Source of the DNA: Gloeobacter violaceus PCC 7421
GTDB taxonomy: Bacteria > Cyanobacteriota > Cyanobacteriia > Gloeobacterales > Gloeobacteraceae
Assembly: GCF_000011385.1 (NCBI RefSeq)
Contig: NC_005125.1
Location: forward strand, 3,410,001 to 3,474,000
Reading direction: 5' to 3'
Length of the DNA: 64,000 bases
The translations under genes were made by a program, and so were the position numbers. The notes beneath the pieces were generated by a model. It did not search any database. It was not told the DNA's origin and saw nothing but the letters and a program-made list of their open reading frames with translations. Below are positions 52,642 to 61,013 of this stretch, in pieces. Position 1 is the stretch's first letter. Each line of letters begins with the position of its first letter.

Positions 52642-53667
52642 CTAATACCCGCTGCTAATCCAAGAACCCAAGGTGCTATTTTTACTCGAATCGATGCGGG
52701 TGCCGCTGTTGGAGGAGCCGCCGTTGGTATGGGTGGCGAAGACCGTGAGCGTGCTGCCCGACGACTGGTAGACGCCGCTGCCGCTCTGGCCGCCGTAGGT
52801 GTCGATGTTGTAGGTGACCCGGTAGGTGCTGGCGCTGCTCACCGGGTCGTTGTCGTACCACATCGTCGAGCCGCCCTTGTCGCCGGGATACCCGGCGATG
52901 TTGCCGGTGGTGCCCACGATCGTTGAATCGTAGCCGTAACCCATCCAGCCGGTGGTGTCGCCCACGGGTGCATTGAGGGTGATAAGCGCCATGTCGTAGT
53001 TGGGATCGCTATAGGAGGTCCAGGAGCTGAAGGTGCGGATGTACGTGGCGGAGTAAGCGCCGTAGGGCTGATAGGAACCGCTCTGGCCGGGGATCACCTG
53101 GACGCTGACGGCCCAGCCGCCGGAGGAGGGGCTGTAGATGCAGTGCCCGGCGGTGAGCACGTACTTGGCGGCAATCAAAATCCCGGAGCAGCCGCCGGCA
53201 CCGTAGGGAAACTGGACGTTGAGCTTGGTGACCGCCCGGTAGGGAAAGGTGGTGGTGCTGGTAATCTGCACGCGGTTGTCGGTGCCGATGACGCTGTCGG
53301 AGCCGGGACCAGTGGCCGTGCCTTTGCCCCCATCCGGACCCGCGTAAGCGGGGGTGAAGCTGGAGAGGTTGCCCACCGGCAGCTTCACCGGGGCGCCCGT
53401 GCGCACCTCACCGGTAAGTGGGTTGTAACCCATTTCTCTGAGGGCCAACGATTCCGGCAATCGGGGACTATTGGGGTCGTAGGACGGTGGGGCGAGGTCC
53501 GGCAGCCCTGCAAATGCCGGATCGGCCTGGGCGGCGGGATGGTCGAAGGGCAGTGGCCCGCCCGCAAGATCAGGAACGGGAGGCTGGGCATGGGCAACGG
53601 CGCCCATCGTCAACAGCGAGACGCACAGACTGGCACAGAACCCGCGCATGGATGTGATGTGGATCAT
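52642..53667 (-). CDS. Secreted V8-like serine protease
   Basis: 341 residues with a signal peptide ending AHA-Q (residue ~27) and a long Pro-rich propeptide to ~110. The trypsin-like domain has the complete triad: LTAGHC (His), DPNYDMALITL (Asp) and TYGGQSGSGVY (Ser). GNIAGYPGDKGGSTMW and the GGQSGSG motif point to the S1B/V8 Glu-specific family. Two GTG-like candidates exist near the ATG 53667; ATG 53649 would remove six residues. It should be exported and self-processed. Its 5' region (53668-53907) has no gene. Confidence 0.9.
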   Translation of the reverse strand: MIHITSMRGFCASLCVSLLTMGAVAHAQPPVPDLAGGPLPFDHPAAQADPAFAGLPDLAPPSYDPNSPRLPESLALREMGYNPLTGEVRTGAPVKLPVGNLSSFTPAYAGPDGGKGTATGPGSDSVIGTDNRVQITSTTTFPYRAVTKLNVQFPYGAGGCSGILIAAKYVLTAGHCIYSPSSGGWAVSVQVIPGQSGSYQPYGAYSATYIRTFSSWTSYSDPNYDMALITLNAPVGDTTGWMGYGYDSTIVGTTGNIAGYPGDKGGSTMWYDNDPVSSASTYRVTYNIDTYGGQSGSGVYQSSGSTLTVFATHTNGGSSNSGTRIDSSKNSTLGSWISSGY

Positions 53668-53907
53668 AGCTTCGGCTCCTCGATAAAAGTCCCGGCTGAT
53701 ACCGACCGCAATCGATACCCGTTGAGGAGCCTATAGGGATGGCGCGCTCCCGCGCACGCTTCAAATGGGCAATTCCCCAAAATCGAGAGAAATCGTAGGA
53801 ATTGGCAAAATGTGTTGACTTTAATTCACGTCCGGTAGGGCGCTAAAAGCCGCAGGATCAGGCTCTTGCCGCCACCATCCACTCAGAGCTGTTCGCACCG
53901 GAGTTCC

Positions 53908-55431
53908 TCAAAACTCCATGCGCCGGTAATCGGCACTCATGCTGTCGGCCGGCCGGGCACGCTGCTTCGCCCAATTGCGCAAAGCCGACACTTGCTCGGT
54001 CATTGTTTGAGAAAGGGGCCTTGTCGATTTGAGGGCGGCCAGAATGTCGAACTGGTTGAACTCCCGGTTCTGGGCAAAGGCGCCGTACATGGCCGCCACC
54101 AGCCCTTGCTCAATCTCGGCTCCTGAGTAGCCCTCGCACGAGCTGGACAACTCAGCGATGTCGAAGCCGGAAGTATCGGCGCGCCGCTTGCCAAGGTGGA
54201 TGCGGGCGATTTCCCGGCGTTCCGTGTCGCCTGGCAGGTCGACGAAGAAGATTTCATCGAAGCGGCCCTTGCGCAAAAACTCGCTCGGCAACCGCTCCAC
54301 CCGGTTCGCCGTCGCCATCACGAACACCGGAGAGGTCTTCTCCTGCATCCACGTCAAAAACGAACCGAAAATCCGCATCGACGTCCCGCCGTCCGAGTCC
54401 GACGAACCCCCCGCCCCCGCGAACGCCTTGTCCACTTCGTCGATAAACAAAATCACCGGCGAAATCGATTCGGCCACCCGCAGAGCGTTGCGCAGGTTCG
54501 CCTCCGAACGGCCCACCATCGAACCGTCGTAGACCCGGCCGATGTCGAGGCGCAGCAGCGGCAGACCCCACAGCCGCGCGGTGGTCTTGGCGATCAGCGA
54601 CTTGCCGCAGCCGGGCACCCCCAGGATCAGTAATCCCTTGGGTTGGGGCAGGCCGTACTGGCGGGCGCGCTCGGTGAAGGCGTCGGAGCGCTGGGTGAGC
54701 CAGCGCTTCAGCTCGGCGAGGCCGCCGACCGAGTCGATGGTGTCGTCGAATTCGAGGTATTCGAGGATGCCGTTGCGCTTGATGATCTGCTTTTTTTCGG
54801 AGAGGACGATGTCGACTTCGGCTTCGGTGAGTCGTCCGGAGACGACTTCGGCCTTGCGGTAGACCTTGTCGGCTTCGTCTTTGGTGAGCCCGAGGGCGGC
54901 TTTGACCAGCTTTTCACGGCCCGCGTCACTCAAGATACGGAGCTTATCGGGAGCTTGACTGAGATGAACGTTCAGCAATTCGTTCAACTCGCCGGGACCC
55001 GGGAGGGGAAATTCGACGACGACGACCTCTTTTTCCAATTCGGTTGGGATCTGCTGGATCGGCGACATCAACACGAGGACTTTGTCGGTGCCCTTGAAGC
55101 CGGCCACAGCATCGCGCAGCCAGCGCTTGACCGGGGCCAGATCGATGAACGGGTGCAGATCCTTGAAGATGAAGATGCCCGGCTCGCCTCGCCGCACAAC
55201 CCACTCGATGGCCGCCTGGGGAGAGACTGTGTTGTGCTGGGCGGGCGCCCGCGCCGATCCGTACTCGACGATGCCGTGGGTGAGCGTCCAGACAAAGAGC
55301 CGGCGCGTCGGCTCGATTTGGGAGATGGCGGCGATGGCCTGCTCGGCGCGCTCCTCCTCAGAAGTCAGCAGGTAGATGAGGGGATAACGGGCCTCAATCA
55401 AGACTTCGAGTTCATGCACGACGATCGCCAC
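53908..55431 (-). CDS. ycf46: Ycf46-type AAA ATPase
   Basis: 507 residues from GTG 55431. The N-terminal ~230 residues (IYLLTSEEERAEQAIAAI, FKDLHPFIDLAPVKRWLRDA) are the Ycf46-specific domain. The AAA module has LILGVPGCGKSLIAKTTARLWGLPLLRLDIGRVYDG (Walker A), ILFIDEVDKAF (Walker B), the sensor MATANRVERLP and the RKGRFDEIFFVDLP box with the Arg finger. Ycf46 is reported in cyanobacteria and plastids, with a link to inorganic-carbon or photosynthetic regulation; the exact role is unsettled. Confidence 0.93.
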   Translation of the reverse strand: MAIVVHELEVLIEARYPLIYLLTSEEERAEQAIAAISQIEPTRRLFVWTLTHGIVEYGSARAPAQHNTVSPQAAIEWVVRRGEPGIFIFKDLHPFIDLAPVKRWLRDAVAGFKGTDKVLVLMSPIQQIPTELEKEVVVVEFPLPGPGELNELLNVHLSQAPDKLRILSDAGREKLVKAALGLTKDEADKVYRKAEVVSGRLTEAEVDIVLSEKKQIIKRNGILEYLEFDDTIDSVGGLAELKRWLTQRSDAFTERARQYGLPQPKGLLILGVPGCGKSLIAKTTARLWGLPLLRLDIGRVYDGSMVGRSEANLRNALRVAESISPVILFIDEVDKAFAGAGGSSDSDGGTSMRIFGSFLTWMQEKTSPVFVMATANRVERLPSEFLRKGRFDEIFFVDLPGDTERREIARIHLGKRRADTSGFDIAELSSSCEGYSGAEIEQGLVAAMYGAFAQNREFNQFDILAALKSTRPLSQTMTEQVSALRNWAKQRARPADSMSADYRRMEF

Positions 55432-55494
55432 CTTTGGGAAGCAGAAAGGGCTCGGTAATCAAAGACTACCTTTACCCCTCTATTCTCACTCGGA

Positions 55495-55683
55495 TTACTC
55501 CGCTCGCCGCTTCCCGTCTTCATTGCCCATGAGGTAGGCGATGTTGACCAGCTGCTTGATCACTCCGGTAAGCTGTAGGCTGACGAGCGGGTCAAGCTGT
55601 TCTGTAACGCCAAGCACGAAGCGCTCCGAAGAAATCAGCAGCGGCTCCGGTGCCTGGGCCATCGTAGGACTATCCATATTCAT
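55495..55683 (-). CDS. Small hypothetical protein upstream of ycf46
   Basis: 62 residues from ATG 55683 with AGGAA upstream. Cytosolic, helical (VSLQLTGVIKQLVNIAYLMGNEDG). It is transcribed in the same direction 63 bp before ycf46 and may be co-transcribed. No family was recognised; this is a plausible but unproven gene. Confidence 0.5.
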   Translation of the reverse strand: MNMDSPTMAQAPEPLLISSERFVLGVTEQLDPLVSLQLTGVIKQLVNIAYLMGNEDGKRRAE

Positions 55684-55977
55684 TTCCTGTAGTGATGTTT
55701 TGTCTGCGCCGGCAGGTGCCAGGCATTCTGTCGATTTGTCGTCGGGACTTCGGATCTTTTAATTCTCAACTGGTTTCAAAACCTGCCGCGAGAGTGGCCA
55801 AGCAAGAATGCCGGAGAGAATCCTGCTCCACTGCACCAATCCGACGATTGGACCCCCTACCGGAAAAGTAGAGGATCCGCGCCGTCACCAAGATCCGCAT
55901 GGATGTTAAACAGCTTCTGTGCAGAGACTTGAAGCCAACCGAAAATAAACTGAACCTGAAGTCCCACCGACCAAAAT

Positions 55978-56127
55978 TTAGAACAGGTTCAGCACGTCAC
56001 GCAGCAGGACATAGGTGGCCACCAGCATGGCCAGCCGCCCATTCCAGATTTCGGCCTGCGGGGAAAGACCGAAGACAAAAGCGTTACGATCCTGCCCGTT
56101 CATCTCAATGTTCTTGTTGGTAGACAT
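55978..56127 (-). CDS. hli: High-light-inducible (Hli/Scp) single-helix chlorophyll-binding protein
   Basis: 49 residues, ATG 56127 to TAA 55978. The protein starts MSTNKNIEMN and continues with RNAFVFGLSPQAEIWNGRLA, where E-I-W-N-G-R-L-A-M is the chlorophyll-binding ExxNxRxAM helix of light-harvesting-like proteins. The remainder forms one transmembrane helix (MLVATYVLLRDVLNLF). The GAGG upstream fits a ribosome-binding site. Hlips bind chlorophyll and carotenoid and quench energy during photosystem II assembly and light stress. It is easily missed because of its size. Confidence 0.92.
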   Translation of the reverse strand: MSTNKNIEMNGQDRNAFVFGLSPQAEIWNGRLAMLVATYVLLRDVLNLF

Positions 56128-56248
56128 GGACGAAGCCTCGAATGTAAAGAATCTTTAAGACTTTCCCAGCTTGCGTTGCCGTGAAGGCGACCGTCATCTG
56201 TCTGAAGGCATAGAAGTTTCTAAACACCGACGCCTGTCATTGGGCGAA

Positions 56249-56791
56249 TCATGGCTGCAGGTGCGGTTGAGCCAGCAGCCAGAGGATCAGGCTTTTGCCG
56301 TCTTCGATGCGGCCTGAAAGAACACGGCTTTCGAATTCCTCCACCGCTAGCCACTCCAGGGCAATCTCCTCCTCGGGATCGACACCGTAGCCGCTGGCGG
56401 GGGAAAGCTCGCCGGCCAGATAAAAGTGGGTGCGTTCGTTGGAGTTGCCCGGCATGCGAAAGACCGGCGGCAGCGTCACCCAACGCGCCGCCTCCAGGCC
56501 GGTCTCCTCCGCCAGTTCGCGGCGGGCGGCGTGGGCGGGATCTTCGCCCGCTTCGACGATCCCCGCCGGAAATTCGAGCAAGTCCTGGCCGATGGCGTAG
56601 CGGTACTGGCGCACCATCAATACCCGGCCCCCGTCCGGTCCGCTCTGATAAGGCAAGATCACCGCCACCGGCGGCTGCTCAAGGATGTCCCAGGTGCGCA
56701 CCAGGCCGTTGGCTAGGCGCACGCGGTCGCGAAATAGACGCAATCGGCTGCCGCTGTGGACTGGTTGGCGCTCGAGGCGTTCAATGCTCAT
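56249..56791 (-). CDS. NUDIX hydrolase (ADP-ribose pyrophosphatase-like)
   Basis: 180 residues from ATG 56791 (in-frame ATG codons at 56821 and 56854 are alternatives). The Nudix box is at residues ~82-101 (GEDPAHAARRELAEETGLE), with RQYRYAIGQDLLEFPAG just before it, as in the ADP-ribose/NDP-sugar pyrophosphatases. FRMPGNSNERTHFYLA and DPEEEIALEWL complete the NudF-like pattern. Divergent from the lptA-like gene. Confidence 0.9.
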   Translation of the reverse strand: MSIERLERQPVHSGSRLRLFRDRVRLANGLVRTWDILEQPPVAVILPYQSGPDGGRVLMVRQYRYAIGQDLLEFPAGIVEAGEDPAHAARRELAEETGLEAARWVTLPPVFRMPGNSNERTHFYLAGELSPASGYGVDPEEEIALEWLAVEEFESRVLSGRIEDGKSLILWLLAQPHLQP

Positions 56792-56879
56792 GGACAAAAT
56801 CTCTTCGGCTTCCTGCGCCATGGTACCGGGTACGCCCGGCGGTCGTGGCATCATAGGAAAAAGTGAGGGTTGGTTGAAG

Positions 56880-57335
56880 ATGGGACGAATGGCACTTTGG
56901 GCGATAAGCGCGCTGATGGCCGCGAGTGTTCTGATGTCCCAGGCAATTGCCGCCCAGACCGCGAGCCGGGCCGGTGCCGGCGGCGGGGGACAGCTTAAAA
57001 TCACTTCCGATATTCAAGAAGCCGATACCAAGTCCGGCGTCGTCATCGCCCGCGGCAACGTGCGCATCGAATATCCGGCGCGCAAGGTGGTGGCGACCGC
57101 CGAAAAAGCGACCTATCTGAGGGACGAGAAGAAGATCATTCTCTCGGGGAATGTGCGCGTTGTACAGGATGAAAACCGCATGAACGCCGAGGTGATGACT
57201 TATTTTATCGACAAGGGTCTGTTTGATGCCCAGCCTCCTTCGGGTAAACAGGTAGAAGCAATCTACACTGTTCCACCGTCCGAAGATCCGCAGGAGCCGC
57301 CGCAGAAAACCTCCGAATCCAAGCCGCAGCAGTGA
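56880..57335 (+). CDS. lptA: LptA/OstA-like periplasmic lipopolysaccharide-transport protein
   Basis: 151 residues with a signal peptide ([22 protein letters not shown]). The OstA/LptA beta-jellyroll is recognised from [23 protein letters not shown], then [46 protein letters not shown]. It would bridge the periplasm for envelope lipid export. A Pro/Ser-rich C-terminal tail follows. The stop overlaps the lptB start (GTGA), giving the lptA-lptB order seen in Gram-negative bacteria. Confidence 0.85.
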   Translation: MGRMALWAISALMAASVLMSQAIAAQTASRAGAGGGGQLKITSDIQEADTKSGVVIARGNVRIEYPARKVVATAEKATYLRDEKKIILSGNVRVVQDENRMNAEVMTYFIDKGLFDAQPPSGKQVEAIYTVPPSEDPQEPPQKTSESKPQQ

Positions 57336-58060
57336 AAATCACCGTCGATCACATCTCCAAGCAATACAGCAAGCGGGTCGTGGTGGACGCGGTGAGTCTC
57401 GCCGTCGAGCAGGGCGAGGTGGTGGGACTGTTGGGTCCCAACGGTGCGGGCAAGACCACGACGTTCTATATGATTACGGGTCTGGAGAAGCCCGACAGCG
57501 GCAGCATTGAGCTGGACGAGCGCGACATCACCACCCTGCCGATGCACCGGCGCGCCCGGCTCGGCATCGGCTATCTGCCGCAGCAGCAGAGTATCTTTCG
57601 CCGCTTGAGCGTCGAAGACAATATTCTGCTGGTGCTCGAGCAGACGCGCGTACCCCGCAAGTTCTGGCGCAAGCGCCTGGAGGAACTGCTGGAGGAGTTC
57701 GGCATCGCCACCATCCGCAAAAGCCTGGGTATTCAGGTCTCAGGCGGCGAGTCGCGGCGGGTCGAAATCGCCCGGGCGCTGGCTGCGGGCATGGAGGGGC
57801 CGCAGTTTTTGCTGCTGGACGAACCGTTCGCCGGTATCGACCCGATCGCCGTTTCCGACATTCAAAAGATGATCGCCCGCCTGCGCGATCGGGGCATCGG
57901 CATTCTGATCACCGACCACAACGTGCGCGCCACCCTCTCCACCACCGACCGGGCCTACATCATGGCCCAGGGGCGGGTCTTCGCCGCCGGCACCCCCGCT
58001 GAGATGGCTGTCAATCCGCTGGTGCGCCAGTACTACCTAGGCGAAGATTTTCAGCTTTAG
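57332..58060 (+). CDS. lptB: Lipopolysaccharide-export ABC ATPase
   Basis: 242 residues from GTG 57332. Walker [11 protein letters not shown] (res. 35-43), Q-loop around [17 protein letters not shown], signature [15 protein letters not shown], Walker [15 protein letters not shown] and a switch His in [11 protein letters not shown]. This is the LptB pattern, with the RRVEIARAL motif that couples to LptFG. It powers transport of lipid to the outer membrane. Its TAG stop begins another TAG-GGCAGGTGTCAG repeat end. Confidence 0.95.
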   Translation: MKITVDHISKQYSKRVVVDAVSLAVEQGEVVGLLGPNGAGKTTTFYMITGLEKPDSGSIELDERDITTLPMHRRARLGIGYLPQQQSIFRRLSVEDNILLVLEQTRVPRKFWRKRLEELLEEFGIATIRKSLGIQVSGGESRRVEIARALAAGMEGPQFLLLDEPFAGIDPIAVSDIQKMIARLRDRGIGILITDHNVRATLSTTDRAYIMAQGRVFAAGTPAEMAVNPLVRQYYLGEDFQL

Positions 58061-58102
58061 GGCAGGTGTCAGTCTCAGAATTGAAAGCGTTGTCCATCAA
58101 CC
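58058..58102 (+). repeat. Short member of the TAG-anchored repeat family
   Basis: TAGGGCAGGTGTCAGTCTCAG, shortened here to its first 13 bases TAGGGCAGGTGTC, followed by GAATTGAAAGCGTTGTCC, matches the starts of the elements at 22370, 52371 and (inverted) 27680. The GC-rich 120-bp block is missing here. Confidence 0.5.
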
Positions 58103-58988
58103 GTCCGGCTCGTTCCGGCAGGGGGTGAGCGCCTGGGTGACGACGGCCCTCAGAGGCCAGATGCGTCCCAACCGGCACCAGCAGCGACGCATCGATTCGA
58201 TGGCCCAGGCTGTAAGGTTAAAGCACGACCAGACCCAGGCTCCCGCCACCGGGCAAACGGCGCCGCGCCGCCCACCACCGCAGAGCGCCGCAGGAGGCAC
58301 CTGCCCACATGTGTCTGCCGATCGGGGCGCCCGCGCAACCGGAGCTTTGTGCCCTGTCTTTGTGCCCCGGCGGTGCTTACCGGGGAACGCATCGAAACGG
58401 CGCTGCTGACTATCGAGAAAGTCAAACGCGATTGGAGACTGCCATGAGCGGACACCCAGCGGGGAGTGGCCCCTGGATGCCCGACGAAGCGACCCGCCAG
58501 GCTCTCGGGAGCGGTTGCGGGCGGCCGGTGCGGGCCTGCGCCAGAGCAGTGCCGCGATCCAGCAGATCATCGACGAGCTTGAGCATCGGCAGGCGGACAG
58601 TCCCCTGGGCCGTTTCCACGCGCGCCGACGAGTAGAAGCGCAAGCGAACCGGGCAGAAACGGCGTGATAGACAAGACGACTTTGAGAATTGCCAACCCTG
58701 CCACCCGCGAGCGGCACCAGCAGCGCCAATAGCTGCAGAGTGAGCAGAAGTCGATCGACCAGCTGCAACGTCAGGCGGTCCAGAGAGAGCGCCGAGGCTA
58801 TAGCCGAGCTGCAGACGCAGCTGTCGGGACTGCAAGAGCAAGTGCGACAGGGCCGCTCGGAAGGTCAGCGGTTGCAAATGGGCCTGCAGACGGCGCCCGA
58901 ACGGGCGGTGCAGCAACAGGCCCTCGAAGGGCTGCAGGCGCAGCTGGAGGAGCGGACCCAGACTGTCGATGGGTTGCAAGGGCGTCTA
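58103..58988. other. Degenerate coding remnants (coiled-coil fragments)
   Basis: Broken frames with stops in every phase. A plus-strand piece near 58500-58670 reads like LRAAGAGLRQSSAAIQQIID, and 58770-58988 encodes a heptad-like Gln/Glu/Leu coiled coil (IAELQTQLSGLQEQVRQG, then ALEGLQAQLEERTQTVDG). They could be parts of one old coiled-coil gene or of a transposase truncated by the IS630. No intact gene is present. Confidence 0.5.
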
Positions 58989-60105
58989 AGTAGCCGGTCG
59001 TGGAAAAACCGTATAACTTAAAAGCTGTAGCTCTCGCCTTTCTGTCATGCCCCATCGTATTGCGCTGACGCCAGAACAAGAGCAAGCTTTACTGGAACTC
59101 AAAAACGACCTGTCCGTACCTCGACGGGTGCGTGAACGTGCCGAAGCCCTGCGCCTGTCTGCCCATGGCATGAACGTTCCACGCATTGCTCGCTATCTCG
59201 ATTGGGCACCATCCACCGTCCATGCCACCTTCGAGCGGTGGTGGAATGGCGGCATCGACCAATTGTTCGAAGCCGACGGCCGCGGCTCCAAAAATACCTG
59301 GAGCGAGGCAGACTTGCAGTATTTAGAAGAGTGTCTGCAGCGGGAGCCGCGCTCCTACACCAGTAGTCAGTTGGCCGCCAAACTGGCCGAAGAACGTGGG
59401 GTGCAATTGAGTGCCGACCACCTGCGCAAGCTTCTCAAAAAAAGGGCTTCACCTGGCAACGAATCCGTCGCAGCATTGTAGCCAAGCAAACTCCAGAGTT
59501 TTATCAAGGAAAAAAAGCAGACCTCGAAACGCTGGAAAAAGCTCAGCAATAGGGTTGCGTGGTTATAAAATACTTGGATGAATCGGGTTTTAGTTTGCCG
59601 AGTATCATGAATTATACCTGGGCAAAACGCGGAGAACAGAAGCGCATCGAGCAGCCGGCCCGCCATGGAAAGCGCATCAGCGTTCTGGGAATTTATTGTC
59701 CAGAAAGCAGTTTTGATTACGGAGTATGTTTTGGAAGCATTAAAAGTGCAACGTATATCGAATTGATGGAATGGGAGGCAAAAAAAGCGTTGCAACGCTT
59801 GCAAGAATCTGGTCAAATCACAGTGATTGTGCAGGATAATTATTCAGTGCATCGCCATTGGCGTGTACGGGAGAAATGGCCGCAATGGCAAGAGCAGGGA
59901 TTGTACATTTTCTTTTTGCCGCCGTACAGTCCGCAGTTGAATGACATCGAAGGGGAGTGGTTGCAAATCAAACGTCACGGGATGCAAGGTCGAAGTTACG
60001 AGATGGAATACGAACTGGGTGTGGCGGTGATCGAGGCGATAGACGGCCGCTACCGTCATAAGGGATATGCGTGCGAACGCTACCTTTTTAATTGACCCGT
60101 CTACT
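58989..60105 (+). mobile_element. IS630-family insertion sequence
   Basis: Ends AGTAGCCGGTC (from 58989) and the inverted AGTAGACGGGTC (ending 60105) are imperfect terminal repeats. Both are flanked by TA (58987-58988 and 60106-60107), the TA target duplication of IS630/Tc1 elements. Length ~1.1 kb. Confidence 0.85.
59047..60095 (+). pseudogene. IS630 transposase with frameshift run and internal TAG
   Basis: The first frame (ATG 59047) has PRRVRERAEALRLSAHGMNV, then RIARYLDWAPSTVHATFERW, the helix-turn-helix. At the A7 run near 59440 the frame continues as KKGFTWQRIRRSIVAKQTPE in the shifted frame, as expected for programmed slippage in this family. A TAG then interrupts before GCVVIKYLDESGF. 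The DDE core follows: YLDESGFSLPS (D), VIVQDNYSVHRH (D), FFLPPYSPQLNDIEGEW (E). Nonsense-interrupted, so probably inactive. Confidence 0.88.
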
Positions 60106-60107
60106 TA

Positions 60108-60822
60108 GGCGAGTCGGACGCCAAGACCAACAAGGAACTGGCCAAATTGTGCAAGGTGGAGTTTGCCTGTCAAGCCGATGCCCTGGCAGCGGCGGAACGC
60201 TTCGCCGGTGGGTTGAAGTACCACCTGTTGGGGGCAGTGCGGGCGCAAGCACAGGTGCGTCACCCCAAAAGCGGTAGACCAGCCAAAGCCAGCAGACCCG
60301 AAAAGACTGGGGTGTGGCTGCTCTCGGCCCAACTGCTGCGCAACCCAAGCGCCATCGAGGGGAAGCAGCACACCGCAGGCAAGCAAGTTCGTGCTGGCCA
60401 CCAACGTGCTGGAGCATGAGCGGCTTTCGAGCACGCAGGTGCTGTCGCAGTACAAAGCCCAGCAGTCGGTAGAGCGGGGGTTTCGCTTCCTCAAAGACCC
60501 GCTGTTTTTTACCTCCAGCGTGTTCTTGAAGTTGCCCGAGCGCGTGGAGGCGTTGGCCCTGGTGATGGGGCTGTGCCTGTTGGTCTACAGTCTCGGGCAG
60601 CGGCAGTTGCGCCAGGCTCTAGCCGAAACGCAAACGACGGTGAAGAACCAACTGAAAAAGCCAACAGCGACCCCAACCTTGCGCTGGATCTTCCAAAGTT
60701 TCCAGGCGGTGCATCTGCTGGAGGTTGCAGGAGCCGGGCAGGTGTCGAACCTCAACGAGGAGCGGCGACGGGTGGTGCAACTTTTGGGCGAAGCATGTGG
60801 GCGCTACTACCTGGTGGGCTGA
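60108..60822 (+). pseudogene. IS1634-like transposase 3' remnant, frameshifted
   Basis: The sequence resumes right after the IS630 with DAKTNKELAKLCKVEFACQAD, which is a family motif, and after a frame change near 60386 ends KFVLATNVLEHERLSSTQVL, then YKAQQSVERGFRFLKDP, then PERVEALALVMGLCLLVYSL. These are C-terminal landmarks of IS1634-type DDE transposases. The 5' half is absent or represented by the fragments at 58.7-59.0 kb, which the IS630 now separates. An inverted pair GACATTCCG / CGGAATGTC at 60955-61010 may be the old right end. Confidence 0.75.
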
Positions 60823-61013
60823 GCAGAGGAGGCACGAAAATACATGCGAGGCGAGAGACAATTATGAGCACAGAGAGGCTGAAAAGCCAGAAAAGACTGC
60901 GCCTGTAGCGGCAGGAGCCGCAGGAGCGATGAGTCGCTGGTAGGGGCTATGGCTGACATTCCGGTGAGAAGCGAAAATTCCAGCAATCACGCTTGAACCT
61001 GCGGAATGTCGGT

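Noticed and set aside
19459-60095. Genetic recoding of TAG as a sense codon in this genome
   Set aside because: Many intact genes here end at TAG exactly where their families end (vapC, lptB), so TAG is a normal stop.
60955-61010. Inverted pair GACATTCCG/CGGAATGTC as terminator of the propeller-lipoprotein gene
   Set aside because: The 38-bp spacing is long for an intrinsic terminator and no T-tract follows; it is more likely the end of the IS1634-like remnant.
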